Below are positions 1-8,871 of a DNA stretch of 55,930 nucleotides, one piece after another. Position 1 is the stretch's first letter. Every line of letters begins with the position of its first letter. Position numbers and translations under genes: made by a program. The stretch spans positions 50,124 to 106,053 of the forward strand of contig KQ959400.1 of the NCBI GenBank assembly GCA_001552765.1, written 5' to 3'. Source of the DNA: Bacteroidales bacterium KA00344. GTDB lineage: Bacteria > Bacteroidota > Bacteroidia > Bacteroidales > Bacteroidaceae. Below the pieces are notes generated by a model that was given only the letters and a program-made list of their open reading frames with translations, was not told the DNA's origin and ran no database searches.

Positions 1-240
1 TAACGGCGGTATGGTTAAGGCCTAACCGCAGCGCGACTAAGCCTCACCCGCATTGCGGTTGAGCCGTTCTCGCACTGCCGTTAGATATGCAACCGCGAAG
101 GAATAAACTGAGGGCGCGAAGGGGCTTTTATAAAACACGTTGATTATCAGTGGATTACGAATTATCGCAAATTTAACGAATTTCGAGCCGTAACAGATTT
201 ATTTCAGAATAAACGAAAAATAAAGGGGTGTTTGTAAAGA
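1..240 (+). repeat. Dispersed intergenic repeat, copy 1 (5' part cut off by window edge)
   Basis: This is the 3' two thirds of a repeat found five times in the window. It starts inside the array of degenerate ~22-nt units (3-105; units resemble CGCATTGCGGTTGAGCC), continues through the near-palindrome TTGATTATCAG (140-150), and ends with GGGGTGTTTGTAAAGA at 225-240, which is identical to the end of copy 2. No convincing open reading frame lies in it. Unlike the other copies it points at the 3' end of a gene (nadD, minus strand), so a universal promoter role is unlikely. Confidence 0.8.
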
Positions 241-311
241 TAAATACAAACACTCGACACTTCCAAACATTACCGAATATTCAAGGAGAGGGGGAGAGGC
301 TTGCGCTCCGT

Positions 312-938
312 TCAGCGGTAGAGTTTCAATACTTCGTTGTGAATATTCTTGGGCACAAGACCGTCGATGATCTGCCCCTTCTTGACGCGTTGGCGTATGT
401 CGGTGCTGCTGATGGGGTAGAGCCGGGTATTGACGAGATGCACATTCGAAGGCAGGGAGGCTTCATCAATGGGGAAGCCTTTGCGTGGATAAACCGCGAT
501 TTCGTGGTGGGCGAGAATGTATGTTGGTTCGGCCCATCGGTCGAAGGCTAACCAGTTGTCGGCACCGATGATGAGAACGAACTGACGGTCGGGATAATCG
601 GTGGCGAGATGTTTGAGCGTGTTCCATGTATAGGAGGGCTTGGGGAGGTGGAACTCGTAGTCGGAGGCCATGAGACGCGGCTCGTCTTGGAGCGCCTTTC
701 GGGTGAGGCCGAGTCGCAGATCATCGGCAAGAAGGTCGTTGTTGGTTGTTTTGAAGGGGTTGAGTGGGGAGACGACAAACCAAATTTCGTCGAGTGCGGC
801 CTCTTTCAGAATCTGTTGGGCCAAGGCGATGTGCCCGGTATGAATGGGGTTGAAGCTGCCGCCGAAGACACCTATACGCTTCTTCGGCGGGAGCGCATCG
901 GTGTGCGGGGTGTGATTTTGGGTTGGGTTGGCGGTCAT
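312..938 (-). CDS. nadD: Nicotinate-nucleotide adenylyltransferase NadD
   Basis: NadD transfers AMP from ATP to nicotinate mononucleotide, giving deamido-NAD in cytoplasmic NAD biosynthesis. The protein is about 208 residues. It has the nucleotidyltransferase motif GGSFNPIHTGH at residues 26-36 and the C-terminal ISSTDIRQRV motif, both typical of the family. An upstream ATG at 1010 would add 24 residues and overlap gmk by 11 bp. I prefer the ATG at 938 because the extra residues look unrelated to the family and the core begins soon after it. It is the last gene of a minus-strand run yicC-gmk-nadD. No hairpin terminator is visible downstream. Confidence 0.93.
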   Translation of the reverse strand: MTANPTQNHTPHTDALPPKKRIGVFGGSFNPIHTGHIALAQQILKEAALDEIWFVVSPLNPFKTTNNDLLADDLRLGLTRKALQDEPRLMASDYEFHLPKPSYTWNTLKHLATDYPDRQFVLIIGADNWLAFDRWAEPTYILAHHEIAVYPRKGFPIDEASLPSNVHLVNTRLYPISSTDIRQRVKKGQIIDGLVPKNIHNEVLKLYR

Positions 939-999
939 GTTCTTCGACGCTGAATGGTGGATAACGGTTGATGGTGCACCTCCCCAGAGAGCCGGACGA

Positions 1000-1599
1000 T
1001 TATCGGGCAAGGAAGTCGCTGACGATTTTCAGAGCTTCGGCCTGTGCCGTAGCCAAGTCGTCGTTGATGATGATGCGGTCGAACTGATCGGCAAAAGTGA
1101 GTTCGTACTCGGCTTTGGCCAGTCGCTGCTCGATCACTTCGGGGGTGTCGGTGCCACGCCCAACGAGCCGGCGACGCAGTTCCTCGACCGATGGGGGCTG
1201 TATGAACACGCTCAGCGCACGGTCGCCATAGAATTTCTTGATGTTGCAACCGCCCTTCACATCGACGTCGAACACCACATTCTGGCCCGCCTCACACTGG
1301 TTTTCGACCTGTGATTTCAATGTGCCGTAGAAGCGGTTGGGGTACACTTCCTCGTACTCCAAAAACTCATCGTTGGCGATTTTCGTTTTGAACGCTTCGG
1401 GAGAGAGAAAAAAATATTCTACTCCGTGACGCTCGGTGCCGCGTGGCGCACGACTGGTGCACGATATGGAGAAGGCCAATCGCAGTTCGGGATGCTCTTG
1501 CATGAGGAAGTTTACGATGGTGCTCTTGCCGCTTCCGCTCGGAGCACTGAAGATAACAAGCTTGGCTTGATGGTCTGTGTTGGGTGAAGTGGTGTTCAT
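1000..1599 (-). CDS. gmk: Guanylate kinase
   Basis: Guanylate kinase phosphorylates GMP to GDP in purine nucleotide metabolism. The protein is 199 residues, the normal family length. It shows the P-loop SAPSGSGKST near residues 18-27, followed by the SCTSRAPRGTERHGVEYFF segment that binds GMP. It lies 69 bp downstream of yicC and 61 bp upstream of the preferred nadD start, on the same strand, so the three probably share a transcript. Nothing unusual was seen. Confidence 0.97.
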   Translation of the reverse strand: MNTTSPNTDHQAKLVIFSAPSGSGKSTIVNFLMQEHPELRLAFSISCTSRAPRGTERHGVEYFFLSPEAFKTKIANDEFLEYEEVYPNRFYGTLKSQVENQCEAGQNVVFDVDVKGGCNIKKFYGDRALSVFIQPPSVEELRRRLVGRGTDTPEVIEQRLAKAEYELTFADQFDRIIINDDLATAQAEALKIVSDFLAR

Positions 1600-1668
1600 T
1601 GTCGGGGAGATCTTGAAGATTGTAAACGTATGACGGAAAAATGTGGAATGGTGGAGGGTGCGGAGGTT

Positions 1669-2544
1669 TTACAATGCGTTGAGCACCTGCTCCTTGATTT
1701 GTTCCAGCTCGTCCTTCATCTGGACGACAATGTTCTGCATTTCTGCCTGATTGCTTTTGGAGCCGGTGGTGTTGATTTCGCGCCCCATCTCCTGTGCGAT
1801 GAAGCCGAGTTTCTTGCCGTTGGCACGGCTTTCGGCCATGGTTTCTCGGAAATACTTCAGATGGTTGGTCAGACGTTGCTTCTCCTCGCTGATGTCGAGC
1901 TTCCCAATATAATAAATAAGTTCTTGCTCAAGTCGGTTTTGGTTGTAATCCACTTCGGGAATCTGCTCCAGCCCTTTGACAATCATCTCTCTGATTTTGG
2001 GCACACGACTCTCCTCGAAAGGCTCTATAGACTTGAGCAAGGCCTCAATATTGTCGATCTTTTCGTGGAATTTCTTTTCCAATGCAGCACCTTCCTGACG
2101 GCGGAATTCCAGAATATCGACAAGGGCCTTATCGATGGCTTCGCATACGGCATTCCACTCGTCGTCTTCGAGTTTCTCTATATCGGTTTTGAGTAGAACG
2201 TCCGGCATATTCAACAAAGTGGCATACCAGTCGGTGGGTTCGGGGATGCCCGTTTTGGCGGAAATGTCTTTGATTTGCTTGTAATAATTCTCAACAAGCG
2301 CGATATTAATTGGGGTGGCATCAACCAGTGTGGCTTTTTCTATCCAAATGGAGAAATCAACCTTCCCTCTGGTCAGTGCGGCGGCAAGTTTCTGGCGTAT
2401 CTCCATCTCTTTCTCACGATAGAGTGGAGCTATACGAACGGATAGATCCAGATTCTTGCTGTTCAGGGATTTAATCTCGACATTGATTTTCTTCTCTCTG
2501 TAGATTACAACAGACTTGCCGTAACCCGTCATCGACTGTATCAT
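1669..2544 (-). CDS. yicC: YicC-family endoribonuclease-like protein
   Basis: The protein is about 291 residues and begins MIQSMTGYGK, the typical YicC N-terminus. The C-terminal half (EMGREINTTGSKSN, then QMKDELEQIKEQVLNAL) matches the DUF1732 part of the family. E. coli YicC has been linked to RNA cleavage and sRNA turnover; the exact role here is inferred from family membership. I start at the ATG at 2544 rather than a non-ATG codon at 2571, because the MTGYG motif must be near the N-terminus and a -7 box sits at 2569-2576. It is the first gene of the yicC-gmk-nadD run. Confidence 0.9.
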   Translation of the reverse strand: MIQSMTGYGKSVVIYREKKINVEIKSLNSKNLDLSVRIAPLYREKEMEIRQKLAAALTRGKVDFSIWIEKATLVDATPINIALVENYYKQIKDISAKTGIPEPTDWYATLLNMPDVLLKTDIEKLEDDEWNAVCEAIDKALVDILEFRRQEGAALEKKFHEKIDNIEALLKSIEPFEESRVPKIREMIVKGLEQIPEVDYNQNRLEQELIYYIGKLDISEEKQRLTNHLKYFRETMAESRANGKKLGFIAQEMGREINTTGSKSNQAEMQNIVVQMKDELEQIKEQVLNAL

Positions 2545-2568
2545 AGTTACTTTCAAGTTAAATTTCTG

Positions 2569-2576
2569 CAAAAGTA
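2569..2576 (-). promoter_or_regulatory. Promoter -7 box for yicC-gmk-nadD
   Basis: The minus strand reads TACTTTTG here, matching the Bacteroidetes -7 consensus TAnnTTTG. It would start transcription about 18 nt before the yicC ATG. A clear -33 TTTG was not found. Confidence 0.5.
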
Positions 2577-2823
2577 CAAAAAATGGAGGAAAAAAGACTA
2601 AATTTGCACTTTATTAATACTATTGCCAACAAACATGAGTTTGGAAGCTCAAGGAGTTGGAGTGATTGAGGAAGTCGACAGACACGAGTTTCGGAAAATA
2701 ATGAGGCTTGGCCGGTCGTCTCCGGTTGCTTGGCCGGTCGTTCATTCCGAAGTCATCTTTGACTTTGAAACAGTTGGGTTAAGTCGGAATATGATTTTTT
2801 TAACATAAAAACAGTACGATATT

Positions 2824-3516
2824 ATGTCATGTATATTGTATATTGAAACGAGTACCAATGTGTGTTCGGTTGCCGTGAGTGAAGACGGCGGTTGTATTTT
2901 TCATCAGGAAGACCACACGGGGCCTAATCATGCGGAGAAACTCGGCACATACGTTGATGAGGCTCTCTCGTTTATAGACAGCCATGCCATACCTTTGGAC
3001 GCGGTGGCCGTGAGTTGCGGGCCGGGATCATATACGGGTTTGCGCATTGGTGTGTCGATGGGCAAGGGGGTGTGTTATGGACGTAACGTGAAACTCATCG
3101 GGGTACCCACGTTGGAACTGTTGTGCGTTCCTGTGCTGCTCAGGGAAAGAGTTGCCGAAGAAAACGCATTGCTCTGCCCCATGCTCGACGCCCGCAGGAT
3201 GGAGGTTTACGCACAGGTGTTCGACCGCTCGCTGAACGAGGTACGCCCCATTCATGCCGATGTGGTGGACGAGGAAACATACAGAGAATATCTGGATAAG
3301 GGACCGGTGTATTTCTTTGGTAACGGAGCCATGAAGTGCAAGGATATTATCAATCATCCCAACGCTCGTTTTATAGAAGGAATTGAGCCGCTTGCCAAGA
3401 ATATGTTGCCGTTGGCAGAAAAGCGGGTGGCGCTCGAACAGTATGAGGACGTGGCCTATTTTGTGCCATTCTACCTCAAGGATTTCGTGGCTAAACAGCC
3501 TCGCAAACTGTTGTAA
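2824..3516 (+). CDS. tsaB: tRNA threonylcarbamoyladenosine biosynthesis protein TsaB
   Basis: TsaB is the ASKHA-fold partner of TsaD in the complex that makes t6A37 in ANN-decoding tRNAs. The protein is 230 residues. It begins with ETSTNVCSVAVSEDG and carries CGPGSYTGLRIGVSMGKG near residues 65-82, the hallmark segment of TsaB. It lacks the TsaD metal-binding histidines, as expected for TsaB. The ATG at 2824 is the only sensible start. It leads a plus-strand run and is followed 131 bp later by the DUF4290 gene. Confidence 0.93.
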   Translation: MSCILYIETSTNVCSVAVSEDGGCIFHQEDHTGPNHAEKLGTYVDEALSFIDSHAIPLDAVAVSCGPGSYTGLRIGVSMGKGVCYGRNVKLIGVPTLELLCVPVLLRERVAEENALLCPMLDARRMEVYAQVFDRSLNEVRPIHADVVDEETYREYLDKGPVYFFGNGAMKCKDIINHPNARFIEGIEPLAKNMLPLAEKRVALEQYEDVAYFVPFYLKDFVAKQPRKLL

Positions 3517-3647
3517 AGACTTTCCGTCATTCTCTCTGTCGGGGGAGATTAGGCGGAAAAGCAGATTGTTTCAAGCAAATGCCATACGGGCCTCCTTATG
3601 GCATTCCTCTCTCAAGAGAGGGGATTAGGTTAGGAGAGGCTTTTATT

Positions 3648-4238
3648 ATGAAGATAGACGGATTGGATTATAACACACAACGTGAGAAACTTGTGCTGCC
3701 GGAATACGGTAGGGAAGTGCAGAACATGGTGAATCATGCACTGACATTAGAGGACAAGGCCGAGCGCCAACGCTGTGCGGAAACCATCATTGTAACTATG
3801 GAACGGATGTTTCCGCAGATGCGTAACAGTGCCGGTTACAAGCAGAAACTATGGGATCATCTGGCCTTGATGAGCGATTTTAAGCTCGATATAGACTGGC
3901 CTTACGATGTGTCTCAGGCAAAGACTATTGGCAACAAACCGGAGCCGATGGACTATCCGAAGCAGCAAATACCCGTGCGCCATTATGGGCGTATGATGTT
4001 TGGCATCTTTGACAAACTCAAATCAATGCCCGATGGTGACGAATTTGATGCTTTGGTGAGGCTGGCTGCCAATCAGATGAAGCGCGATTTGATGCAGTGG
4101 AGCCACAGTTGCAGCGACGAAAAGGTGGCCGATGACTTGGCACGATACACCGATGGACGTGTGCAGCTGGACTTGAACACCTTTAAGTTCGATAAGATAA
4201 CGATGCGCGAGACTGAGAAAAAGCGCAGAAGGAAATAG
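3648..4238 (+). CDS. DUF4290 domain-containing protein
   Basis: This 196-residue, mostly helical, soluble protein starts MKIDGLDYNTQREKLVLPEYGR, which is characteristic of the DUF4290 family found in Bacteroidetes. Its function is unknown. It has no signal peptide or membrane segment. Near the C-terminus it is rich in basic residues (TEKKRRRK). An in-frame upstream start at 3579 would add 23 residues that look like translated spacer, so the ATG at 3648 is used. murA begins 3 bp after its stop codon, so the two are almost certainly cotranscribed. Confidence 0.85.
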   Translation: MKIDGLDYNTQREKLVLPEYGREVQNMVNHALTLEDKAERQRCAETIIVTMERMFPQMRNSAGYKQKLWDHLALMSDFKLDIDWPYDVSQAKTIGNKPEPMDYPKQQIPVRHYGRMMFGIFDKLKSMPDGDEFDALVRLAANQMKRDLMQWSHSCSDEKVADDLARYTDGRVQLDLNTFKFDKITMRETEKKRRRK

Positions 4239-4241
4239 CCT

Positions 4242-5552
4242 ATGGAGTCATTTATCATCGAAGGAGGGCATAAGCTCAGCGGAACAATAACCCCACAGGG
4301 AGCTAAAAACGAGGCGTTGCAGGTGATTTGTGCAACGCTGCTCACGAATGAGGAGGTAAGAATCTCGAATATTCCCGATATTCTGGATGTGAACAATTTG
4401 ATCAAATTGCTCACTGATATTGGTGTGAAGGTAACTAAAAACAGTCGTCATGACTATACCTTCAAGGCCGAAATGCTGAATCTGGACTATCTTGACAGCC
4501 CTGAATTTGTGAAGAAAAGTTCTTCGCTTCGCGGCTCGGTGCTGATGATTGGACCGCTGCTCGGTCGTTTCGGAAGGGCTGCGGTGGCCAAGCCCGGAGG
4601 TGACAAGATAGGACGACGGAGGCTCGATACCCACTTCTTAGGCTTCAAAAAATTAGGCGCGGAGTTCATGTATAACGTATCTCGTGATATTTACCGGATA
4701 GAAGCTGCCCAACTGAAAGGTACGTATATGTTGCTCGACGAGGCGTCGGTAACGGGTACGGCCAATATCATTATGGCTGCCGTGATGGCCGAAGGAGTAA
4801 CTACCATTTATAATGCTGCGTGTGAGCCGTATATCCAACAGCTGTGTCACCTGCTCAATGCGATGGGGGCGAACATCAGTGGGATAGGCAGTAACCTGCT
4901 CACGATAGTGGGAGTAAAGAAGCTTCACGGCGCAAAACACAGACTGTTGCCCGATATGATTGAGGTCGGATCGTTCATTGGGATGGCCGCCATGGTGGGT
5001 AACGGTGTGCGGATTAAGGACGTTTCGGTGAAGGATTTGGGTCTGATACCCGAAGCATTTCGCCGTCTCGGTGTGGAAATTAAGGTCGAAGGTGAAGACC
5101 TTTTCATACCACATCAGGACAACTATGTGGTGGAATCGTTTATCGACGGCACCATCATGACGTTGGCAGACGCCCCCTGGCCCGGTCTCACGCCGGATCT
5201 CCTGTCGGTACTTCTTGTCGTGGCCACACAGGCGAGAGGGTCCGTACTGATTCATCAGAAGATGTTTGAAAGCCGTCTTTTCTTCGTCGACAAACTCATA
5301 GATATGCGTGCTCAGATTATCCTTTGCGACCCACATCGGGCTGTTGTGGTGGGACAGGATCGTCGCATCACACTCCGTGCCGGTAGGATGACAAGCCCTG
5401 ATATTCGCGCGGGTATCGCTTTGCTCATTGCAGCCATGAGTGCTGACGGGGTGAGTCGCATCGAAAATATCGCCCAGATAGACCGAGGCTATGAAGATAT
5501 AGAGCATAGGTTGAACAAGTTGGGCGCCAAAATCAAACGTGTTGATGATTAG
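4242..5552 (+). CDS. murA: UDP-N-acetylglucosamine 1-carboxyvinyltransferase MurA (Asp-type)
   Basis: MurA catalyses the first committed step of peptidoglycan synthesis, adding enolpyruvate from PEP to UDP-GlcNAc. The protein is 436 residues, slightly longer than the E. coli enzyme. The GAKNEAL motif contains the conserved Lys (K22). At the catalytic loop the sequence reads KPGGDKIGRRRLDTH, with Asp at residue 121 (codon 4602-4604) where E. coli has the fosfomycin-alkylated Cys. Asp at this position is known to give a working but fosfomycin-insensitive enzyme in other bacteria. The stop codon overlaps the rimM start by 8 bp (ATGATTAG), suggesting coupled translation. Confidence 0.96.
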   Translation: MESFIIEGGHKLSGTITPQGAKNEALQVICATLLTNEEVRISNIPDILDVNNLIKLLTDIGVKVTKNSRHDYTFKAEMLNLDYLDSPEFVKKSSSLRGSVLMIGPLLGRFGRAAVAKPGGDKIGRRRLDTHFLGFKKLGAEFMYNVSRDIYRIEAAQLKGTYMLLDEASVTGTANIIMAAVMAEGVTTIYNAACEPYIQQLCHLLNAMGANISGIGSNLLTIVGVKKLHGAKHRLLPDMIEVGSFIGMAAMVGNGVRIKDVSVKDLGLIPEAFRRLGVEIKVEGEDLFIPHQDNYVVESFIDGTIMTLADAPWPGLTPDLLSVLLVVATQARGSVLIHQKMFESRLFFVDKLIDMRAQIILCDPHRAVVVGQDRRITLRAGRMTSPDIRAGIALLIAAMSADGVSRIENIAQIDRGYEDIEHRLNKLGAKIKRVDD

Positions 5553-6069
5553 AAAAGAAGACGTTTACAACATCGGGCGACTGGGAAAACCTCATGGTGT
5601 GAAAGGCGAAACGTCGTTTTGGTTTAGCGACGACGTGTTCGACCGGATGGATGCCGACTATCTCGTGTTGGAGATTGACGGCATCCTCGTTCCGTTTTTT
5701 ATAGAGGAGTATCGCTTTCGGTCGGATGATTTGGCGTTCGTGAAGTTCGAAGACATAGACACTGAAGACCGGGCGCGCGAACTGACAGGCTGCAACGTGT
5801 ATTTTCCGAGAGAAGATTCGGATGCCGATGAGGATCATTTGGCATGGTCGGAAATCGTCGGTTATCAGGTCATTGATGCCCAATCGGGCGCGCCTTTGGG
5901 TGTTATCAGAGGGGTAGACGACGCTACAATCAACACTTTGTTTGATGTAACGACGCTCGATGGGGATGAACTGCTCATTCCTGCAAACGCGGAACTGATC
6001 ACGGAAGTAGACAGAAAAGCGCGCCGCGTCACCATGAACATTCCTGAAGGACTGCTCGATTTGGGATGA
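5545..6069 (+). CDS. rimM: Ribosome maturation factor RimM
   Basis: RimM assists late assembly of the 30S subunit head and binds S19. The protein is 174 residues with the N-terminal motif IGRLGKPHGVKGE and a C-terminal PRC-barrel region (GVIRGVDDATINTLFDV, LIPANAELITEVD). The frame is open from a GTG at 5539, but the ATG at 5545 is the better start because it overlaps the murA stop in the common ATGA-like arrangement and gives MIRKEDVYNIG. dxr follows after 33 bp. Confidence 0.92.
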   Translation: MIRKEDVYNIGRLGKPHGVKGETSFWFSDDVFDRMDADYLVLEIDGILVPFFIEEYRFRSDDLAFVKFEDIDTEDRARELTGCNVYFPREDSDADEDHLAWSEIVGYQVIDAQSGAPLGVIRGVDDATINTLFDVTTLDGDELLIPANAELITEVDRKARRVTMNIPEGLLDLG

Positions 6070-6102
6070 ACAGAATAGCAAAGCGTAAGAAAGAAAGTAG
6101 AT

Positions 6103-7266
6103 ATGAATAAACAACAAATATGTATTCTTGGCAGCACAGGCTCCATAGGCACACAGGCTCTCGATGTTATCGCACAACATTCCGACCGCTACGAGGTGTA
6201 CTGCCTGACTGCCAACAACAGCGTGGAAAAGCTGGCCGAGCAGGCCCGACGGTTTAATCCTGCCTGCGTTGTGATTGCCAATGAGGAGCATTACGACCGA
6301 CTGAAAGATCTCCTGAACGACCATCCGGACATCAAAGTCTATGCCGGCGCAGAAGCGTTGAATCAGGTTGTTGAGGCCGATCCGGTGAATATCGTGTTGG
6401 CTTCGATGGTGGGCTTCTCCGGGTTGGTACCGACAATTCATGCCATCAAGGCCGGCAAGAAAATTGCTTTGGCCAACAAGGAAACACTTGTGGTGGCCGG
6501 AGAGTTGATGCTACAGCTGGTGCAGCAGTATCACGTGGACCTCCTGCCAGTCGATTCGGAGCACAGTGCTATCTTCCAGAGCCTTGTGGGCGAGGATATG
6601 AACGAGGTGGAGAAGATTCTGCTGACGTGTTCGGGCGGTCCGTTCCGGGAGTTTAGCCACGACCAACTGCAGCGTGTCACAGCCGCCGATGCCCTGAAAC
6701 ATCCCACGTGGGATATGGGAGCGAAGATCACGATCGACTCTGCCACGCTGATGAACAAGGGTTTTGAAGTGATGGAGGCCAAATGGCTGTTTGGCGTACC
6801 GGCCGAGAAGATACAGGTGTTAATCCATCCACAGAGCATCGTTCACAGCGGAGTGGAGTTCAAGGATGGTGCGGTGAAAGCACAATTAGGGGTGCCCGAT
6901 ATGCGCCTGCCCATTCAGTATGCCTTCTCTTTCCCCCAACGTTTGCCTTTAAAGGGCGAGCGTCTCGATCTGTTCAAGGCGCGGAGCTTGGAGTTTTTCG
7001 AGCCCGACATCAACAAATTCAAATGCCTTGCACTGGCCTATGAAGCCATCAGTCGTGGCGGCAATATGCCTTGCATCCTCAATGCAGCTAACGAGGTGGT
7101 GAATGCAGCATTCCGACGCGACGAGTGTACATTCCCGAATATGGCTGAAATCATAGAGAAGACCATGCAACAGACCACTTTTGACAATAATCCCGACCTC
7201 GATGTCTACTTGCAGACAGACCGTGAGGCACGAGAAATAGCAACGAGAATATTAAACAATAAGTAA
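6103..7266 (+). CDS. dxr: 1-deoxy-D-xylulose 5-phosphate reductoisomerase
   Basis: Dxr (IspC) converts DXP to MEP using NADPH, the committed step of the non-mevalonate isoprenoid pathway. The protein is 387 residues. The N-terminal NADPH-binding motif is GSTGSIGTQALDVI (residues 8-21), followed by ALANKETLVVAGE, the metal and substrate loop SEHSAIFQ, and TIDSATLMNKGFEVMEA. All expected catalytic segments are present. Two other MEP genes, ispF and ispD, occur elsewhere in this window. Confidence 0.97.
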   Translation: MNKQQICILGSTGSIGTQALDVIAQHSDRYEVYCLTANNSVEKLAEQARRFNPACVVIANEEHYDRLKDLLNDHPDIKVYAGAEALNQVVEADPVNIVLASMVGFSGLVPTIHAIKAGKKIALANKETLVVAGELMLQLVQQYHVDLLPVDSEHSAIFQSLVGEDMNEVEKILLTCSGGPFREFSHDQLQRVTAADALKHPTWDMGAKITIDSATLMNKGFEVMEAKWLFGVPAEKIQVLIHPQSIVHSGVEFKDGAVKAQLGVPDMRLPIQYAFSFPQRLPLKGERLDLFKARSLEFFEPDINKFKCLALAYEAISRGGNMPCILNAANEVVNAAFRRDECTFPNMAEIIEKTMQQTTFDNNPDLDVYLQTDREAREIATRILNNK

Positions 7267-7410
7267 ATTTATGGGGGCAGCTGGGATATAAGGGCCTGTT
7301 CAGGTGAAGCCGATACCCCGCCCAATGACAGGTGCACGATAGGCAAAGTTTTCGTATTCCCAATCATACAACGCCCAAATACCCTTCCCCCAACAACCGA
7401 ATAAAAATCA

Positions 7411-8844
7411 ATGGAAATCTTTTTAATCAAGCTTCTGCAGTTCATTTTGTCCATCTCCCTGCTCGTTCTCTTGCATGAGGGCGGCCACATGCTTGCATCA
7501 AAGCTGTTTGGTGTGAGAGTGGAAAAATTCTTTATATTCTTCGATGTGAGCATCGGCAAGTGGCGCGGAAAGCTCTTTAGTTTTAAGCCTAAGGGCGGAG
7601 AAACCGAGTATGGATTAGGATGGCTGCCCCTCGGAGGCTATTGCAAAATATCGGGAATGATCGACGAGAGCATGGACACCGAGCAGATGAAGCGTGAACC
7701 GCAGCCTTGGGAATTTCGCACGAAGCCGGCCTGGCAGCGCCTTATCATCATGGTGGCCGGAGTGTTTGTCAATTTTGTGTTGGCATTGTTTATTTACTCC
7801 ATGATCATGTTCCATTGGGGCGAGAGTTATATCGGCATGAAGGACATGAGCTATGGCATGAAATTCAACTCAGAAGCCAAAGAACTCGGATTCCGGGATG
7901 GTGACATTCTTGTGGGCACCAATATCCGCGAGTTCCGCGATTTCAATGTAGACGTGTATCGAGACCTTTCCAAAGCCGAATATGCGGAGGTGATTCGCGG
8001 TGGCAAGAGGGTGCGCATCGATCTGCCGGGCAACGTAAATCTGCTCAATATGTTGAAGTCTACGCCCAAATTTGTTGCGCCGTTCACCCCGGCAATCGTC
8101 GATACCGTGCTTCAAAAAATGCCGGTAGCTGAGGGCAGCACAGACTCTGTAGCAACGCCGGCTGCACAGATTGGATTGGCCAAGAACGATAAAATTCTTT
8201 CTCTGAACGGCAAGGCGATAGACTCGTATAATGAGTTTTTCAACGAAATTGGGAGGATAGAAGACCAGCTGATGGCTGTCACGACACACCGCGACAGTGT
8301 GAATCTGCGCAGTGTGACGCTCACGGTGGCTAAGGCCGGAAGCGATAGGGTAGACACTTTGAAGACCATGCTTACGCCCGATCTGAAGTTGGGTTTTGCC
8401 GTTCCCAGTCTCTACAAGATGTATGAAGCCAACATGACACACATCTCCTATGGTTTCTTGGAGAGCTTCCCCGCCGGCGTGAAATACGGTTGGAACGTGC
8501 TTGCCGGATACGTGAGCGACATGAAGTATGTGTTTACGGCCGACGGCGCAAAGAGTTTAGGCGGTTTCGGAGCCATCGGCAGCCTGTTTCCGGCAACTTG
8601 GGATTGGTATATGTTCTGGAGGATGACCGCATTCCTGAGCATCATCCTTGCTTTCATGAACATTCTGCCCATCCCTGCGCTTGATGGCGGACACGTGCTT
8701 TTCCTGCTCTATGAAATCATCGCACGCCGCAAGCCCTCTGAAAAGTTCATGATACGTGCCGAGTATGCCGGTATCATCATATTGCTTTTGCTCATGATCG
8801 TGGCCAACCTGAACGATGTGTTGAGGTGGCTTGGGGTGATGTAG
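7411..8844 (+). CDS. rseP: RIP-family site-2 metalloprotease RseP
   Basis: This is an intramembrane zinc protease of the site-2 family, which cleaves membrane-bound anti-sigma factors or signal peptides. The protein is 477 residues. The first membrane segment carries HEGGH (H22, E23, H26). Further on come other membrane segments, a PDZ-containing periplasmic region, and the second metal motif LDGGH at residues 424-428 within NILPIPALDGGH. A 144-bp spacer separates it from dxr. No anti-sigma gene is adjacent, so the substrate is unknown. Confidence 0.93.
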   Translation: MEIFLIKLLQFILSISLLVLLHEGGHMLASKLFGVRVEKFFIFFDVSIGKWRGKLFSFKPKGGETEYGLGWLPLGGYCKISGMIDESMDTEQMKREPQPWEFRTKPAWQRLIIMVAGVFVNFVLALFIYSMIMFHWGESYIGMKDMSYGMKFNSEAKELGFRDGDILVGTNIREFRDFNVDVYRDLSKAEYAEVIRGGKRVRIDLPGNVNLLNMLKSTPKFVAPFTPAIVDTVLQKMPVAEGSTDSVATPAAQIGLAKNDKILSLNGKAIDSYNEFFNEIGRIEDQLMAVTTHRDSVNLRSVTLTVAKAGSDRVDTLKTMLTPDLKLGFAVPSLYKMYEANMTHISYGFLESFPAGVKYGWNVLAGYVSDMKYVFTADGAKSLGGFGAIGSLFPATWDWYMFWRMTAFLSIILAFMNILPIPALDGGHVLFLLYEIIARRKPSEKFMIRAEYAGIIILLLLMIVANLNDVLRWLGVM

Positions 8845-8871
8845 CGATAGGTTTTTTATCATCAATCAGGC

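Noticed and set aside
2623..2808. 61-codon plus-strand ORF between yicC and tsaB
   Set aside because: No family resemblance, and the frame includes a 12-base direct repeat. It is more likely spacer.
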